The notes beneath the pieces are model-generated. The model did not search any database. It saw only the letters and a list, made by a program, of their open reading frames with translations, and had not been told where the DNA came from. The translations under genes and the position numbers were made by a program. Positions 1-12,299 of a stretch of DNA of 64,000 bases are shown here, piece after piece; the stretch's first letter is position 1; the number at the start of each line of letters is the position of its first letter. The DNA lies in assembly GCA_032209605.1 (NCBI GenBank), contig JASFXZ010000005.1:25222905-25286904 (forward strand). The letters are read 5' to 3'. This DNA comes from Mactromeris polynyma (taxonomy: Eukaryota > Mollusca > Bivalvia > Venerida > Mactridae).

Positions 1-427
1 CCCTCTATAATGTATTTGTACATAAAGGGTCATAACTCAAGAGAAAATATTTCTCTCGACAGAACATTTGTTATGAAACATAAATCAGTTTATCTCCTTT
101 TCAAATTTAACATTTCTGATATTGTTTTCTTATTCAAATGTTCGATTATTCTTAAATAGAAATGAGCTAAATGCAGCGTCGAGGCACATGTCCGTCATAT
201 AAAGCTAACGTGAACTATATGCGGGACGGACTATATGTGATACTACAGAGCTTTACGCTGTTGTTACTAATACTAGTAGTGAACTATTGTTGAAATGGTA
301 ATTTATTCTTCCTAATTGTGTGTTTTTCAGAAGCATTTCAGTATTCTTGGGATACTAACCTGTACTAACCTGTTCTTCCCCAAGCAACATCCGCGCGTAA
401 ATCTAGAAATGACTTTGGATGCAAAAT

Positions 428-504
428 CTTCGAACACGGGCGTTCGAACCTTCGGTCTCCAAATTGTAAATTGATTGCTTTACCAACTAAGCAAACAGGG
501 CGTG
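428..504 (-). repeat. tRNA-like SINE head (degenerate)
   Basis: Read on the minus strand, an A-box-like TTAGTTGGTAAAG (about 478-490) is followed by a B-box-like GGTTCGAAC (about 442-450) at tRNA spacing. The anticodon and acceptor stems do not fold well, so this is a tRNA-derived SINE remnant or pseudo-tRNA rather than a functional tRNA. Confidence 0.45.
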
Positions 505-2314
505 TAATTCAAGTTAAAGGATACATACTTCATACTCGTTTTAACTATTATAAATCAGCGAAGGCTTGCTGTTAACAACCAAGTAACAGCTTCTTATATG
601 TAAATCGTTACCTTCTCGGGAACACGTTTAATTGGTGCTGCTTATTCGTCCAACGTTGTCTGATTCGTAAGTCTACATACATTTGCCTGAATAAATAATT
701 AGTTTTGGTTTGTCGCCATATATACGCCTGAATAATGAATGGATGTGTCATTTTGTATGACATTGTTCGCAATTAAAGCAACATGAAATCAGTCTGTAGA
801 TACATTGGAAATTAGCGTATGTGACGGATTAGCCTTGGTTTCCGGACAACAGGTTTGCTTTCAATTTTACTGTCATCTTCCAAAAAAAGACATGCCTGTA
901 TGAATATCAAAACAAGGATTCAGGTATATTGATATACCGGTGTATCGTCGTCTAGACTAAGGGTGCGAACCAATAGACCATTTACAGTGACTGTAAATAT
1001 AATATACTGTGATAATATAGAACATCTCATATCGAATAAAAATGTATTTTTAATGTAAAATTATGATTAATATTATTTTTAGACCTATCGCAATAGTCAA
1101 TGAATTGTATAAAGTGATTGACATACTAGCTTAAGAATTACAGCTAACGGCTGATAGCTAACTCCTGAAGCGTATACAGTGCTAAGCTATATAATCGTAA
1201 AATTAATAATAATAAATAGAATATTATATTCACAATTATGTCTGACTTGGAGCTCTATATTATGCTTAGCTAAGCAACATGTATTCTCCTGGGTGTGTTA
1301 TACGGGAATGTGTCTTGCTTCAAAGAGGAATATTTCATAGGCTAATTGGAATTAATAATGCTATGCAGAGAGGCCGTATTTCTTCAGATATTTATAAGTG
1401 AGAACTCACGACTATGTCTATGCGACGTGCGAGTAACATTGCGTGTATCAAATATTACAATATCAGGGACTGTTTGTTTACAATGGTAAGGCTTTCATTT
1501 ACAGGGAAAGAGCAACATTCATTAACTATAATACCATTATATTCGTCATGTCTGTTAAACTGAGCAGTTGTAAATAATAATCATTTCCAGTATCATACAT
1601 TCTGAACTGTATATGAACGTATACGAATATTGAAATGTGAGTATAATACATAGATATTCCGTCTTAAGGTTATATAAGCGTATCGCAGCTAGTTGTTATA
1701 TAATATTCAATATACAAAGAATTGTTGACAAGAATAAACAGAGCTTGTATATCCTCGCCTTTCTTGAAAAACGTAGTTTCCTTTGTGTTGTCTTTGCTTT
1801 AGATGCTTAATGATACGTTTCTATATCCTAGCAACATCGAATGCAAACATACCCGCGTCTACACGTGCATTTGTCTACGCTATCGTAAGATATATCGTAA
1901 ACATCTCCGCACAATAAACATACATCAATCGATTTCGACAACATTGCAATCGTTGAACAGAATCTGTACATGAAGATAAGATTATCAGGAAAATACATAG
2001 TTCACAAATTGAAACTGCTCCAAGACCTTCAAATACTTGATAACAGACCAATAGTTTGCACTTATTGTATGTAAAAATATAAATAAATATATATAACGCT
2101 TGAAAGTAGCAATTTAACATTTGCAGCCTTTCTAACAAAACGCTTTAATGTCAGAATCAATTACATACACGTGCATCGGTTTCAGTAGGGAACCTCAAAA
2201 CATGATCTCGAAGGAAGAAACACACTTTGAGAACTATTTTATTTCTTGCTTATCTGACTAACACTTAATAAACTCACCAATGATGTAAGAATTAGAATAT
2301 GCAGGAATGTTTAA

Positions 2315-2400
2315 TAATAAATAATTAAAAATAATAATAATAATTAATAATAATAATTAATAATAATTAATAATGATCAATAATAATAATATTTATTATT
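2315..2400. repeat. AAT/ATTA simple repeat
   Basis: Nearly pure runs of AAT and TAAT units with occasional interruptions. This is a low-complexity microsatellite in non-coding DNA. Confidence 0.9.
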
Positions 2401-3130
2401 GTCGCATTTCTTCAATGATGCAACACATTTGGACGAATCTAATATTTCGTGTGGGTCTCAAAGTCAAGTAATGAAATAAATGCAACCAAATGACGAGGGA
2501 ATTACTGAACAGGCATATTTGTAAAACATATCCAGAATGTTTGATGACTTCAATGTTCAACTTCCTGAATTATTTCGCATATTTTAGTGCTTATGTTGTT
2601 CATGTGTATAAGCATGGCAATTTATATGCGAATTTAACCAGAGTATCATTTTATTTGAGTTGCGAAATGGGACTATTAATATTTCATCACGAACATTGCA
2701 ATAAAATGCGATATTGATGATTAAAACAAATTGTTTTCTAACAAGTAGGCGTCAAAACCGACTATGATATCGAACTATCAGTTCACCACTCACAATATGT
2801 TAAATACACTTCCGTACCGAAGAGCTTGTTTTGTTGATGTCTTGCATATAATTTACTAGTGATTACCCATTGTAGTTTTATACATAAACCTTTCAAATAG
2901 CGACTCCTGGTTACATCATTAACGCTGCTCATGCTGTTGATGCCAACACAGACTGTAAGTGTTGTCATGTGTAAATAAACGCCTATGTAGGCGGAACAAA
3001 GCATGTTTTTGTTACGTTTTATCAATTTGCTGAGAAAAATAGCATAATTATGTTGGTAGCATTTCAGTATGACAATTTGTGTAGTATGAAATATAATAAA
3101 AATAATAGAAAGCCAAATATTCAAGCTTAC

Positions 3131-3618
3131 CTGCCTTTTAGTAATAAAGATAACTTCTGTCCCGTTTTGCTTTGGTCCTGTTTGGCGTATATAACGCCTT
3201 CACCCAGTAGTTGCATAGTTCCAAAGTCTGCTAACTCTTTGAATTGTTTCCGTGTCACTCTCAATGGTTTGAACGAATGTAAATACACGTCCTCCAGTGT
3301 CTTCGAAAACCTCACCGGTACCTCCATATATCCAATGTATATGATATACGCAGAATTTATGACAAGAAAGAGTGAATTCCATATCACAATGTCGGACATA
3401 CACACAAAAGCCGCACTCCAAATTATACAGAGAAGAAATCCTAAATTGAGCATGATTCTTAGGAAAAAAAAGTGAAACTTAAATTTAATGGGCGTCAGAA
3501 ATGAGAGTAAAATACAAAGGTTCGATAACTGAAATACAGCGTGTTGTGCGGGGAGCCAACCCGTGCAGTATCCATCTGTTGTATCCTCACCAGAATTGTT
3601 GTAACCCGCCGATGCCAT
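3131..3618 (-). CDS. Popeye domain-containing protein, first coding exon (partial)
   Basis: This exon encodes the N-terminal 162 residues of a Popeye (BVES/POPDC) family protein. These are three-pass plasma-membrane proteins with a cytoplasmic cAMP-binding Popeye domain, important in muscle and in cell-cell contacts. The start ATG at 3618 precedes a short outer segment with an N-glycosylation sequon at N7 (NNS). Three hydrophobic segments follow at about residues 28-46, 52-72 and 78-96. The Popeye domain then begins (PVRF..LEDVYLHSFKPL..) and runs to SLLLKGR, a typical Popeye motif. The frame is cut by a canonical donor, CAG|GTAAGC, with GT at 3130-3129, so the gene continues at lower coordinates. 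The cAMP-contact motifs lie in later exons, which I could not find before base 1. There is no break inside this exon. The family call is from recognition of the motif pattern. Confidence 0.85.
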
Positions 3619-4611
3619 TATTTGTTTCTCTATTAGAATATAATCGCTTAAATTACTCGCATTAAAGAAATAATATCTTTACTATTTTCTACTTTTAGTC
3701 GTAAAGCAATATAACAAGTCAGTTGAAATAGTTATCCAATCACACATAAAACGTTGAATGCGGTTCTCAATCATGTAAGTACATAATCACACGAAATTTC
3801 AGTTTCAAGCCGTCCGTAAGACACACTGCGCGAATAAGAGTAAGAAATACATCCCTTGAATCACACTTCCTTACATAACTCATCACTAATATTCATGTTG
3901 AAACGCAATTGAACAATTCAAGTCGCCCATTCATCTCTTTTCATTCAGAGTTGATTTTTTCCCTTTCATAGAACTTGTAGCAATCGCATGGCCATAACAG
4001 AACATGCTATACACGCTGCCTATCTGCAAAACGGAAGTAAGAATTTCTCCTCCAAATGAAGAGCCTGTTTCTAACAGCTGAATGTCTCCGATGGCAAGCA
4101 ATTAATAACTCCACGAAGGCATTATTCTTGATCTAAACTTCATTAGTGGCATCCACAAACTGCGGTCAGACATTACAAGTGTGGTCAATACAGCTGTAAC
4201 AAAATAGCATAAAGCATTGGGAAATGAGGCATTGGTATATTCTGATCAAACAGTCTGCTTGAAATATCATACGCGTTCCAGTTCTCTGCGCTGGCATTTG
4301 CATCACATACGTATACACAAGTATTGGAGAAAGATTACATTGAGCAACGAGCGTGTATTGAACATTGAATGTATTGAGAATTGGTATCTGTAGTATACGA
4401 TATAATCAGTTATTTAAGCACAAGACTTCTGCTCAAATGCGTAATAATGTTTAATTGATTGTTGCATATAATTATTTTAACATTTGGACAACTAACATCC
4501 CATTAAAACGACGCATTAGTTTGAATTGGGATTACTAACTTGCGCTTCCGCAATCAACTGACAACTTCTCAAAAAAGGACATGATCGTAGCCAATGTCAA
4601 GAATCTAACCT
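3619..4611. other. Upstream region of the Popeye gene
   Basis: This sequence lies 5' of the Popeye start codon (minus sense), so promoter and 5' UTR should be here. I see no clear TATA box, CpG cluster or other gene. It is AT-rich and otherwise featureless. Confidence 0.4.
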
Positions 4612-4688
4612 GCTCAACCCGTGAATCTAACCCGGATCTGCAGGGTGACAGTCCAGAGATCTACCAACTAAGCTTCCCGGACGGGCTC
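4612..4688 (-). repeat. tRNA-like SINE head (degenerate)
   Basis: Minus-strand A-box-like TTAGTTGGTAGAT and a decayed B box (GGGTTAGATTC, the usual TTCGA altered to TTAGA) are spaced as in a tRNA. The anticodon position would read GTC. The altered B box marks it as a relic of a tRNA-derived SINE. Confidence 0.45.
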
Positions 4689-5193
4689 GCAAGTGCTGTA
4701 AGCATTGCAAAAAGTACAATGACAATTCGATATCATACGAATGAGACTCGCATCCTTTTACAATTTTCAGCAGAACTAGAACCAAATTTGTTGTAAACTA
4801 ATCTTCCTGCAGCTCATCTTTCTTTACCAACCTGGTGTTCTAACCGTGACCGCAGATATAATGTTATCTCATTATTCTAATATCCCATAAAGCAACACTT
4901 TGGGCAGCGTAGATCCAATAAATATATATATACACAGACACGTGTCGATAAGGTTTGTTGTTATTGCAACATTTTAACTATAATTTCCTGTACTTATACT
5001 GAACAAGACAATGCACATATCTTGAAGGAAATGCTCCAAGGCGTGTGTATGTGTGTAGTTGCCCTTGTACTTGAGAGCAAACATTCAGGTTAATTGAATA
5101 TTACGATGGAACCATTATAACTTAATTTGAACGTGAACATACGAAGAAATAAGGGTAAAAGTTTTGAATGATTTATTACAATTATATTAAATA

Positions 5194-5370
5194 CAATGAA
5201 ACCTCCATAATAAGACCACCTTAGCGACCCTTAAAACCGGTCTTAATATTGAGGTGGTCTTTATAATGTGGTTGATTAAAAAGCAAAACAGTGAAAATGG
5301 ACCTGAAAATTGTGTTCTTAATTTTGAGGTGGTCTTATTATTCAGGTGGTCTTTAAGAGATATTTTACTG
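5194..5370. mobile_element. MITE, pogo/Tc1-mariner-like, TA target site
   Basis: The element is bounded by TA dinucleotides (5192-5193 and 5371-5372). Its ends (CAATGAAACCTC and, inverted, CAGTAAAATATC) are related to those at 5658-5877. The interior repeats GGTGGTCTTA-type words. It has no coding capacity. TA target sites and ACCTC-containing ends suggest the Tc1/mariner-pogo group, which is an inference. Confidence 0.55.
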
Positions 5371-5657
5371 TAATAGCATTTTATATAATACAATAACATA
5401 TACCTGAGTGACCAAGATATCTCGACACAGATCGCTGAAGTAGGGGACGAAATAAAAATGAAGTGGGGAAAGACTAGAAATGTCCATACAGCATAATAAT
5501 AACCTTATTGTTATTGCTTAAGATGACAAATATCCAAACTAAATGTAATGATAACATTTTTGAATAAATTAACAAAACTGACATTGAATAATTATTAATT
5601 AAATGAAGTAATGTTTCAAGCACGCATGTGCGAAGTATGTTATATTGATGCAGTATA

Positions 5658-5877
5658 CAGTAAAACCATAACTTAAAGAACACCGCAATAATAATACCAC
5701 ATCAATATTAAGACTACATTTTGTACATCAATATTAAAACTACATCAATATGAAGAACAAAATTTTCATATCACTTTTACCTGTTTCCCTTTATTCAACC
5801 TCAATTTTAAGACCACCTCAATTTTAAGACCTGTTTTCAAGTTTCCCTAGGGTGGTTTTATAATTGAGGTTGTATTG
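5658..5877. mobile_element. MITE, same family as 5194-5370
   Basis: It starts CAGTAAAACC after TA (5656-5657) and ends GGTTGTATTG before TA (5878-5879). The interior carries the same deteriorated GGTGGTYTTA and AAGACCACC words in both orientations as the copy 300 bp away. Confidence 0.55.
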
Positions 5878-6531
5878 TACTACCATATAAATAAGCATTC
5901 AAATACCACGTGCCAGACTACGTTTGTACATCTATAAATACTATGAGATCTCTGTTTCAGTATTTCTGATTGACAACTGGATTTGAAATCCATAATGTAT
6001 TATTGTGATTATATGATAATGTCTTAATCATTTAAATGTTAAAGGTGTATACATCATTTTCAGACGTTTAAATAACCAATCAATAAACTTTATGTTATTT
6101 TAATTTCTGCTACACGTGATTAGAATCTTATACGTGTTAAGTATAACATGAACATTCAATTAAAACATACTACGACATTTACCATACTTATTTAATGCAT
6201 ATAAATATACGATAGAAAACATATATGAGTTAATAATTTGCAAATAATTGAGTAATTCAGTGCAATTTATGTCCTAAGGTATGGCATTCCAATTTAGATA
6301 TGATATGCTATGTTTGTTACCAATTTTGACAGATATCTCTAAGATTCCTAAACATATTGGCAATAAGTAGCAGCAATTCAATGACTTCAAGAATATTAGA
6401 TATTTCGTTTTAATAGTCAGGCAATTATGTTGCCAAGCAACCAAGGTAAATTGATATGTTTATACATACGGAGTAATGTTTTATTACGTGGAAAACATCA
6501 CATTACCACTAATAAAAAATAAGAATTATAC
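5878..6531. other. Non-coding stretch
   Basis: AT-rich sequence between two MITEs. I see no gene, RNA or repeat here that I can support. Confidence 0.5.
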
Positions 6532-6771
6532 ATGAACGCCGCTGAACGATTTTCAACCTCTCCTTCAGTGACGTCATTTCCAGAAAACGTCACATGTGAT
6601 GTCACCATGTACGGACGGTTAGCAATATTTGCCCCATATGGCAATATGAAGACGAAGTGACCATATGGAGTAACTTTTGTTTCCTGTTTGCAAATAGTGA
6701 CATCACGTGTTGCGTTTTCTTGAAAAGACGTCACTTACAGAAAAGGTTGTAAATCCCATAGCAGCGCTCAG
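6532..6771 (-). mobile_element. Foldback MITE, CRE-rich family, full copy
   Basis: A ~240-bp copy of a family also seen at 11519, 15529 and 16886 (opposite orientation). The ends read TGAACGCCGCTG and, inverted, TGAGCGCTGCTATGGG. The two halves are near-complementary over most of their length, so the whole element is one long imperfect hairpin. It contains GTGACGTCA words and CCATATGG palindromes. No target duplication could be fixed. Confidence 0.75.
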
Positions 6772-8247
6772 ATATTTATTGATTAACCAAAATTGGTAAC
6801 ACCAACCTTCCCTAAATTGTAGTGAATATTAATGCATAACGGTATTTTATCATTTGGATTGACAATCTAGTAGCACTTTGTTGTATTCTGTTATTGCCTG
6901 TCATTATACTGATAAATGTGACAAGACGGGACAGTTTTACGGCCTGCAGACTACATTACACAACACTCAAGGAAACAAGTTCAACCCATCTAAAACACAA
7001 CGAGCTTTCAAGCAATTGTACAATGGAGTAAACGAAATAATAAATAAAAGAAGTCGAGCCGGAAATGCCAAATATATACAAATGAACGGCCACCCAAACG
7101 CACAGGGAGATATGCAAATATTTATTCATGCATGTAAACAATTACCAAGAAATATCTTTAAAAAAAGATGAACGGCGTAGATAGAATGAAGACTAAAGAA
7201 TCGCCCTATTTCGGAATTCGACAGAGGGGTACACTACGGGAAACTAGATTATCTTTACTAGACACCCGTTTGGTGCCTCTTCGCTTAAAATGTGAACCAA
7301 TCGAATCGTTTAATTCGTTACATATTAAACATCGCGCTTCATGTTAAACATTTGATTGGTCTAAAATGTAGGTCAAAATCAATATTATACAGCTACGCCG
7401 AAAAAAGCAAAGGTACAGAAGCATATCATAGTATGATGGATGAGAGTAGGGTACTGCACTGGCACGGTAGGTGGTAAAACACCACTAGGGGTTCCAACGT
7501 GCTCCCAATCACAGTAACAAAAGGGACAATGCAAAAAAGAAACTACGCGAGTGATCGTTCTGAAGTTAATAATGGCAAATTATTTATTGTAGAAAGAATG
7601 TGACATTAAAATGTTTTAATTATCTTAATTTCGCTCACAAAAGTATTTCATGGAAAGGTCATGAACAAAATCGTGTTCTTAAGTATGAGGAGGTCTTACT
7701 ATTGACGTGGTCTTTTAGTGAGGTTTTATTGTAGTATTACAACAACTCACTGCAAACGCTTAAATTTGATTTGTTTAAGGTCTAGACGCAGGACATTACA
7801 AGTGGACCAATACTTTTAATGTTTCTGGATTTATCGTTATGTACTTTCTTTGTTTGTTAGATAAAGCGTTTTAGAACTTTTTATCAGTTTGAGACAAGTT
7901 TTATTAAATTTTATTGTCTGACAATACAAACACGTAAACGACTAACTCAATACAAGTTATTATTAAATCACTTTAAGCACTTAATAATATTATCCTTTCT
8001 TATAAATAAGTTTTAATGTACTTATACTTTTCTGATTACTGATTCAAATAACATACTTGAAAATAGAAAATTCCAACAAAATGCTATTTGATAATCAATA
8101 AAAAATCTATATCTACACATATCACGGTGGCATTGTTGTCACATTTTTTTACTATGGAGAATGACAGAGAACTGAAGTATAGTAGGGAGAAGCAAATAAG
8201 ATTCATGACAACTGCATCATACGGACAAGCAAAACAATCCAATTATA
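6772..8247. other. Non-coding stretch with repeat fragments
   Basis: It contains half of a pogo-like MITE (about 7665-7731, ending GTGAGGTTTTATTGTA). It also holds a dispersed repeat at about 7150-7405 that runs from ATCTTTAAAAAAAGATG to CAGCTACGCCGAAAAA and resembles 40208-40575. A 97-codon open frame at 6878-7171 has no recognisable family and partly overlaps this repeat. Confidence 0.5.
7150..7405. repeat. Dispersed repeat ending in CTACGCCGAAAAA
   Basis: It shares CCCGTTTGGTGCCTCTT, a GATTGGTC block, GTAGGTCAAAATCAAT and the CTACGCCGAAAAA end with 40208-40575. It resembles the TCGGCGCA-ended repeats at 10871, 46577 and 48771. It is probably a non-autonomous element; its class is unknown. 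Confidence 0.55.
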
Positions 8248-8424
8248 TAGTCGAACCTCGTTTATTCGACAACCTTCTAAAAAAATGTTTTGGTATCATC
8301 TGAAATAAATATGGTCCCGATGTGTCTTATTGGACATGCCGAATTGATATGGGCTATTCGAAACTATGTGTTATTCGAATTAAAATGTCGGACCCTATGA
8401 ATTCTAATGAACGAGGTCTCACTG
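8248..8424. mobile_element. Pogo-like MITE, TA target site
   Basis: The ends are TAGTCGAACCTCGTTT and AACGAGGTCTCACTG, flanked by TA (8246-8247 and 8425-8426). The middle word ATATGGGCTATTCGAA recurs in reverse orientation in the copy at 16324-16515. The terminal form is typical of short pogo/Tigger-type (Tc1/mariner) elements. Confidence 0.7.
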
Positions 8425-9434
8425 TATAGTGAACACCTGCGTACTCTCAGTTAGAATACTATCGTAATGTCAAGGAGCTATCATGAGTCATACTGGCGGG
8501 GCCAGGCATTAGACTGACTTTCTATTTACCGTTGTCACGACCGACTTGAGTGCATTTTAGTGGGTCTTATACCTTAAATTTAACTGCACTGACTATACGT
8601 ATATACTCCGGTAGAAGAAGTAGTGCTCCATAGTTCCTGCACCCTTTCAAAGGTATCACAGGCTCTCTTTCGACAATTCCACCGTGATTTCGATTTTGTA
8701 TCTTTGTATTAATTCAGTATGGCGCACATGATGTACATGTAATACCATGTGCAAGATAATTGCTGACATTGTTGCATAACGCATATACCTTTATAACATG
8801 TCATGAGAACATGCAAAGGTATGCGAATATCAGCTTCGTAAAAAATGCGTTAAACAGTCTTGTTATGACGCAGGAATGGTGAACACTTGCCAATAAATAA
8901 TGTCTGAATTGTTTGAGATGGTTTACCACTCAGGTTTTGCTTTAGCGTTAGTTCCGAAGATTCTGGTTTTATTTTGGTAAATGTCATGAATAATGTGGCA
9001 ATTATGAAAACATTGCGATCGATGTGAAGTTAGAAGCTGTATGAGTTACAACAATATAACACATATTGTGTACATGAATTGTTATTATTAAATATTTAAA
9101 TCTCAAAAATATAGATAATTGTAAACATGTGTATTTGAATATTATAAAACAAGAACATTATTTTACCGTTGACTGTCTCCTATGGTGTCTGTTTTAATGT
9201 TTTAATTGGTAGATGCAGTTTGATATTTTAAAAAGCATGTAATTCTATGCTGTTCTGTATATTTCGAGTGGTTAAAGCCAAAATCTACCATCTTCTCAAT
9301 AAATATATATGGAGATAGCTGGTTTTGGCGCCAACACCTCGATTTTACTGCTGGAAGTATTATTACTGACATCACTACTACCGCTTACTCCACATCTCAT
9401 AATTATGTGTCATTTGAAGGCCGGGCTAAAATGG
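8425..9434. other. Non-coding stretch
   Basis: AT-rich sequence with no supported gene, RNA or repeat. Confidence 0.5.
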
Positions 9435-9671
9435 CGTCGCATTATTTCCAGAACCACATAACTTGCTTTTCGTCTTTTTGAGAAAAAGATCTTTAAAGTT
9501 TTACACTCCTGTAGATAATAGTTACATACGTAGTTATGTATTGCATTTTATTTACGTTCTGTGCATTCCAGAACAATATAGATAGAAAGAGCTTGGAAAA
9601 ACGGTTTCAACGATACCAAATACTCAAAACCGCCAAGAATTGAGTTACGAGGTTCTGGAAATAAGGCGACG
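9435..9671. mobile_element. Short inverted-repeat element
   Basis: CGTCGCATTATTTCCAGAAC at 9435 is matched in inverted form by the word ending at 9671 (GTTCTGGAAATAAGGCGACG), giving ends of about 29 bp with a few mismatches around a ~180-bp interior. No target duplication is clear. It is a probable MITE. Confidence 0.5.
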
Positions 9672-10870
9672 ATGTATTCTCACAGAACACCGAAGGTTAT
9701 CGAACAGTTGCCACGACTGTGGATGGCAACTAACCGTTCACATTCTTATATTAACGCGCCCACATGATCTCCATTATCTCAATCTACATACACACGGTCA
9801 TGATTTATACTCATAAATTCTATTTAGTTTTATAAAGAGTAAGTTATAAGTTATTAGAAAGCAACTCGTAGACGCTCGATACGACGTAACGTAACATAAG
9901 TTGTTACCTTGGTTACTGATATTCTTTGGAAATAAATATAGAGAAATTGTATTTCAAGGCAGGCGTGTCAGACTACGACGATACAATTCGTCGATTTCAC
10001 CTATTTCATTATATTTGTTAGGTGTTTAATGAAAGAAACAGGGTTATCTTGTGTCTAAAGTGTTTTAATTCAATGTCCTTAAATTTGAATTGGCGAGTTG
10101 GAGAGTTTGCAGTACATGTATTTTAAAGTTCCAAGGTCCGGTGGTCAGTTTATCTAGGCAACTTTCCTGAGATATCAATCAGTGCCAGTGCTTTCCACAT
10201 AAATCAGATATGGAGCACTAATGAATGCGATGTATAATTGTCAGTCACATTGTAACAGAGAACCAAACATGGAGTTCGAACATTCGTATCTCCAGATTGA
10301 CAGTTGAGTGGTCTACTGAGCTAACCAGATAAGCTTTATATTTTCACCAAACATACTTAATTCCAAATGCTAAAGAACAAATCAAGTAAAATCAATATTT
10401 GTTAATAATTGAATGTCATTTGAACGTTGAAATTTTAGAACGTAAAATACTGATTCAGTTTCCGTTAAAATATGATGTAATATATGTTTCTGACATTGTC
10501 ACTGTGATTGTGATACCATTATACAGACCAGCCTTAATATCTATCGCATGCATTTATCTATATATCCATATAATACATGTTCGAATGATCTGACATGCCT
10601 TATCTATTATGGACAAACGGTTCTGTCGTCTGATACGCTGTTATCGTTTTCCCTATTGATATCGATTGCTGCGTATCAGACATAGAGATTATCTTTACTT
10701 CGTTATTAAAGTGGCGAAATACAAAAAATGTGAACATGTAGTTTGTGACAGTAATGAACTTGTAGTTAAAACGTACAGTCCGATTGTTTTGACCTGTCGT
10801 ACATGCTATAAGCCTTGGACATTCAATCAATGAGTCGCTGAGGTCAGAAAGGTAAAGTACAAAATGTAGT
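9672..10870. other. Non-coding stretch
   Basis: AT-rich, with one tRNA-like remnant (listed). The block around 9900 (GTTACCTTGGTTAC..) recurs at about 12105 and 27898, an old dispersed repeat of unknown kind. Confidence 0.45.
10268..10336 (-). repeat. tRNA-like SINE head (degenerate)
   Basis: On the minus strand, TGGTTAGCTCAGTAGA (A box) and ATGTTCGAACTCC (B box) are spaced as in a tRNA, with GTC in the anticodon position. The stems are imperfect, so it is taken as a SINE relic. Confidence 0.45.
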
Positions 10871-11170
10871 ATGAACAGGAAATATCTTGAACAAATATGG
10901 TCGGTGCAATGTGAAGCAAGCACATTAGTTGCAATCTAGTTGAAGGTTAAAATTTGTTTTGCAACATAAAAATATGTATCATGGAGAATGGATTACGGTA
11001 AATTTACGGTAAGGTAACGTATCCCTAATCGAAATGTTAACCAATCCGCGTCAAGGTTACAAACGTTGTTCGGTTGAAGAGAAGTTAGTTTAGTGATTAA
11101 CGTAAGATTTGATTTCTTTACACAACACTGATATGCATATAGCGAAGCCATGTTAGTACGGCTAACAATT
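10871..11170. mobile_element. Non-autonomous element, TCGGCGCA-end family
   Basis: It begins GAAATATCTTGAACAAATATGG TCGGTGCAA and ends GTTAGTACGGCTAAC. It contains the family word set AACCAATCCGCGTCAAGG, ACAAACGTTGTTCGGTTG and ACACAACACTGATATGCA. Related copies are at 46577-46930 and in two halves at 48771-48890 and 49448-49571; one half is inverted at 17690-17805. It has no coding capacity. Confidence 0.6.
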
Positions 11171-11269
11171 ATAAATATGATCAAGGTGAACAATGTATAG
11201 TTGATAACATACACACGTTCGGCGAGAGATACAGCATTACATTAATGTTTTTTTAAATGGGCGGTTCAA

Positions 11270-11340
11270 CCACAACCACGTCGAGATTCGAACCCGTTGG
11301 GGGGCCTTCTTGGACAGGGACTGGTAAACAGTTGGACTAT
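11270..11340 (-). repeat. Possible tRNA-like SINE head
   Basis: A clear B box (GGGTTCGAATCTC, minus strand) lies downstream of a weak A-box region. Nothing else identifies it. It could also be an unrelated repeat. Confidence 0.3.
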
Positions 11341-11518
11341 ACAAAGTCATTGTCTATTCATAATCATGTTCTCATATAACACGTTAACGTCGGGGCGATA
11401 TATATCGCTTAATACCCAGTCAGGTTTGTAAACAAAACGCGAATATACGCCCGAAGTTGTTTACTCTTTCATGATTTGTTTCAAAACAACGCATGCTGCA
11501 AACGCATTTGTTTTCTGA

Positions 11519-11759
11519 ATGAGCGCTACTATGGGATTTACAACATCTTATGTAAGTGGCGTCATTTCAAGAACACACAACAAGTGATGTCACTAATTGC
11601 AAGCAGAAAACGATATTTACTCCATATGGTCACTTCGGTTTCATATTGCTATGTGGGGCAAATATTGCTTACTGTCAGTACATGGTGACGTCACACGTGA
11701 TTTTTACTGGAAATGACGTCACTTAAATAAAAGGTTGGAAATCGTACATCGGCGCTCAA
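11519..11759 (+). mobile_element. Foldback MITE, CRE-rich family, full copy
   Basis: Starts TGAGCGCTACTATGGGATTT and ends with the inverted TGAGCGCCGATGTACGATTT. It carries GACGTCA words near both ends and CATATGG words in the middle. It is the same family as 6532-6771 but in the opposite orientation. Confidence 0.75.
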
Positions 11760-12299
11760 TTAATGTTTGCATTTTTACCTTTCAATGTTCGAAACTTACC
11801 AAACTACAAGCAAATATAGTTGAATACCAATGAATCGTATAAAATGTGAGAGGTTTGAAACGCGCGTCAAAATGTTACAAATAATTATATAATAGTCTTA
11901 ATTATTTACCTTAAACGTTTTGCGTTACCTTCAACATAATAATTCACATCTGTTCCATATATATGCAAGAGCCTTACATTTGTATGTAACCATTATTTTG
12001 AAAATTTTAAACACAACTGGTAAATATAGTCTTTCCATACGATCAGTTACGTCTTGATTTTCCACGCAGGCAAACATTTACCGGTACGTCGTTTTGTATA
12101 CGTGTTACCTTGGTTACGGTTTTCTAGAAGAGTGTAACTGAGCGATTGGCTACTAAAATATATCCGATACTTCTAACAACTTGTCTCAGCGCCTTGGTAT
12201 TGTGTTGTTCTTTTATTGGTAGTGAATCGTTGTGCAAAATGTACATTGCTAATTATTTGAATTTAATTAATTAATCACGTAATTATGTACTATATATAG
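11760..12299. other. Non-coding stretch
   Basis: AT-rich, with one copy of the old GTTACCTTGGTTAC repeat near 12105. No gene is supported. Confidence 0.45.

Larger units (their letters stand above)
1..3130. other. Non-coding stretch, probable Popeye intron
   Basis: This AT-rich stretch lies downstream (minus sense) of the Popeye exon donor and is probably intron. No further Popeye exon was recognised in it. It holds one tRNA-like remnant and an AAT-rich simple repeat, listed separately. The short open frames here have no recognisable domain. Confidence 0.5.

Noticed and set aside
6878..7171. 97-codon plus-strand frame
   Set aside because: No recognisable family, and part of it overlaps a dispersed repeat. 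It cannot be supported as a gene.
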